Assembly (NCBI RefSeq): GCF_037975245.1
Contig: NC_092566.1
Span: 4,898,001 to 4,962,000 of the forward strand
Origin: Apostichopus japonicus
Lineage: Eukaryota > Echinodermata > Holothuroidea > Aspidochirotida > Stichopodidae
Reading direction: 5' to 3'
DNA: 64,000 nt
Under the pieces are notes generated by a model. That model saw nothing but the letters and a program-made list of their open reading frames with translations, made no database searches and was not told where the DNA came from. This document shows, in pieces, positions 62,822-64,000 of the stretch (within the stretch, counting starts at the first letter, position 1; every line of letters begins with the position of its first letter). The translations under genes were made by a program, and so were the position numbers.

Positions 62822-62851
62822 TAGAGTTCCTTTATAGAGAAAGGAACTCTT
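62822..62851. mobile_element. 30-bp hairpin flanked by 8-bp direct repeats
   Basis: AGAGTTCCTTT, loop ATAGAG, AAAGGAACTCT is a perfect 11-bp stem. TATCAACG lies directly outside on both sides (62814-62821 and 62852-62859). A hairpin between perfect 8-bp direct repeats looks like a tiny foldback insertion or a remnant of a hAT-like element after internal deletion. Confidence 0.5.
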
Positions 62852-62859
62852 TATCAACG

Positions 62860-63390
62860 GGTCATGGGCCAATAAGGGGGTGGGGGTGTCTGGGTAAATA
62901 AGGAACGGGTTCAAGAAAATAATGTATTCTTATTTCATAGTTCCTTAGGGGGAAGTGACGGCTTCACTCAGGAGCCCGGTGACACAATTATTTCCCGGAG
63001 CTCGAACTGGCTCTAAATACGCCTCGTGTTAGTAAGACACATACCTCGTGCCAGATCATCAAGTAAGTAGTCTGACACTCGGGAAAGATTGAAAAGAGAT
63101 GAAAAGATAGATCAAATAGATTGATAATAGATCTAAACCGTCGCCGTGTGTTGTAATCAGATTATATGGGCAGTATGTAATAAACCATCACAGATCAAAT
63201 TACTTTATGTGTATAGTCCAATTTAAGATCTATGTCACGCCAGAAATTTGCCTGCTCTGTAACCTTTATACCAATAACAAAACCAATTTAAAATTGTGAT
63301 CCACATATATAGTTTAATGTTTCACTGTTATTGATCCTCATTCTTGTGGAGATTTGTTGCCTTAATTCTAATTTTAACATTCTATTCTCT
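62860..63390. other. Intergenic spacer
   Basis: No gene or repeat recognised. Confidence 0.5.
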
Positions 63391-63396
63391 ATATAA

Positions 63397-63435
<39 letters not shown>
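63391..63435. repeat. (TA)n microsatellite
   Basis: TA tract, left border of the second hammerhead-containing unit. Confidence 0.9.
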
Positions 63436-63438
<3 letters not shown>

Positions 63439-63683
63439 GCATTTATACGGTTGACTACAACCATGCCGACATCTTCTCTATAAAACAGTTTCAATTCCTG
63501 CTACTCCTTGTCACTTTCGGTGATCATGCACTGAAGAAGAGCTAGTTTTGCTCGAAAGCTCTGCAAAAACCAAACATTGGCTGTTTTACTTCCAATCACT
63601 TACCTAATTCAATTATTGTATCTCACTCGAGATCCAGCCTTTCTCTAAATGCAGCATAGTTGTTTAACAGTTTTTCCGTTATT

Positions 63684-63685
<2 letters not shown>
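63436..63685 (+). mobile_element. Unit of 250 bp between (TA)n tracts, with a hammerhead-like motif
   Basis: About 90 bp, the hammerhead-like motif (63527-63565), then about 120 bp, with (TA)n on both sides. Organisation matches 42171-42375 but the sequence is different, suggesting another family of the same kind. Confidence 0.45.
63527..63565 (+). ncRNA. Candidate type I hammerhead ribozyme (PLE/retrozyme type)
   Basis: Stem I TGCA, core CTGAAGA, one extra A, stem II GAGC / GCTC with loop TAGTTTT, core GAAA, minimal stem III (A, GC, T), C at the cleavage position, stem I partner TGCA. Element order and the extra A are the same as in the motif at 42234-42276. An alternative pairing AGAGCT/AGCTCT would compete. 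Confidence 0.45.

Positions 63686-63724
<39 letters not shown>
63686..63724. repeat. (TA)n microsatellite
   Basis: 39 bp of TA, right border of the second hammerhead-containing unit. Confidence 0.95.
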
Positions 63725-63727
<3 letters not shown>

Positions 63728-64000
63728 TCATATTTTTGTAACATTTAGTTAATGTCATCATATCGTGGTAAATTTACTGCGAAATGTACTTATCTCTGGT
63801 AATGGAATTCGCCCGCCATTCCACACAATAAATATGAGGCTCGTGTGGATTTAATGTGACTTCCTGGAATGTGCAAAAACGGAAACAGACTTGAACGTTA
63901 ACTCCATGACACACTTTGACATCTCATCGCGTGTAACTTTCACTAGTTAGAGTTCTACGGAGGTGTAGAAGAGGCATCGCATCGACGATTTACAAAAAAA
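63725..64000. other. Right-end sequence with no supported feature
   Basis: No gene or repeat recognised up to the window edge. Confidence 0.4.

Overview
The window is animal nuclear DNA. It is AT-rich and repeat-dense, with GT/AG introns, long (TA)n microsatellites, minisatellites, tRNA-derived SINE sequence, LINE and DNA-transposon remnants. The two-pore-domain potassium channel gene and the repeat types suggest a marine invertebrate, perhaps a deuterostome such as an echinoderm, but nothing here fixes the species and I hold this loosely.

Only one host protein-coding gene is well supported. It lies on the minus strand at the left end (7469 down to base 1 and beyond). Three exons encode the N-terminus, M1, the extracellular cap, the first pore loop (TIGYG, split by an intron), M2, and an acidic, serine-rich cytoplasmic linker of at least 315 residues. 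The second half of the channel lies left of the window. Its 5.3-kb second intron holds hAT-type miniature elements.

From about 7.5 kb to the right end I see no convincing intact host gene. The layout is: 13.4 kb, a minus-strand tRNA-derived SINE ending in (TA)n; 14.3 kb, a (TA)n tract; 14.57-17.67 kb, a TIR-bounded element of about 3.1 kb with subterminal 63-66-bp repeats, a 164-bp tandem repeat and broken minus-strand exons of a SAM-domain-like gene; 17.75 kb, a small foldback; 32.0-33.1 kb, (TA)n and a 26-bp minisatellite; 39.24-39.64 kb, a TTAA-flanked MITE; 42.1-42.5 and 63.4-63.7 kb, two units bracketed by (TA)n that each contain a hammerhead-like self-cleaving RNA motif; 43.2-44.0 kb, a large TA/ATAC satellite; 44.9-46.25 kb, a (TA)n tract joined to a 5'-truncated, frameshifted CR1/L2-like LINE; 55.0-56.2 kb, a 23-bp minisatellite of about 1.2 kb.

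The long Tyr/Ile or Thr/Ser open frames are products of microsatellites and minisatellites, not genes. The most interesting signals are the paired hammerhead-like motifs between (TA)n tracts (Penelope- or retrozyme-like), the TIR element carrying decayed SAM-domain gene exons, and the very long M2-M3 loop of the K2P channel.
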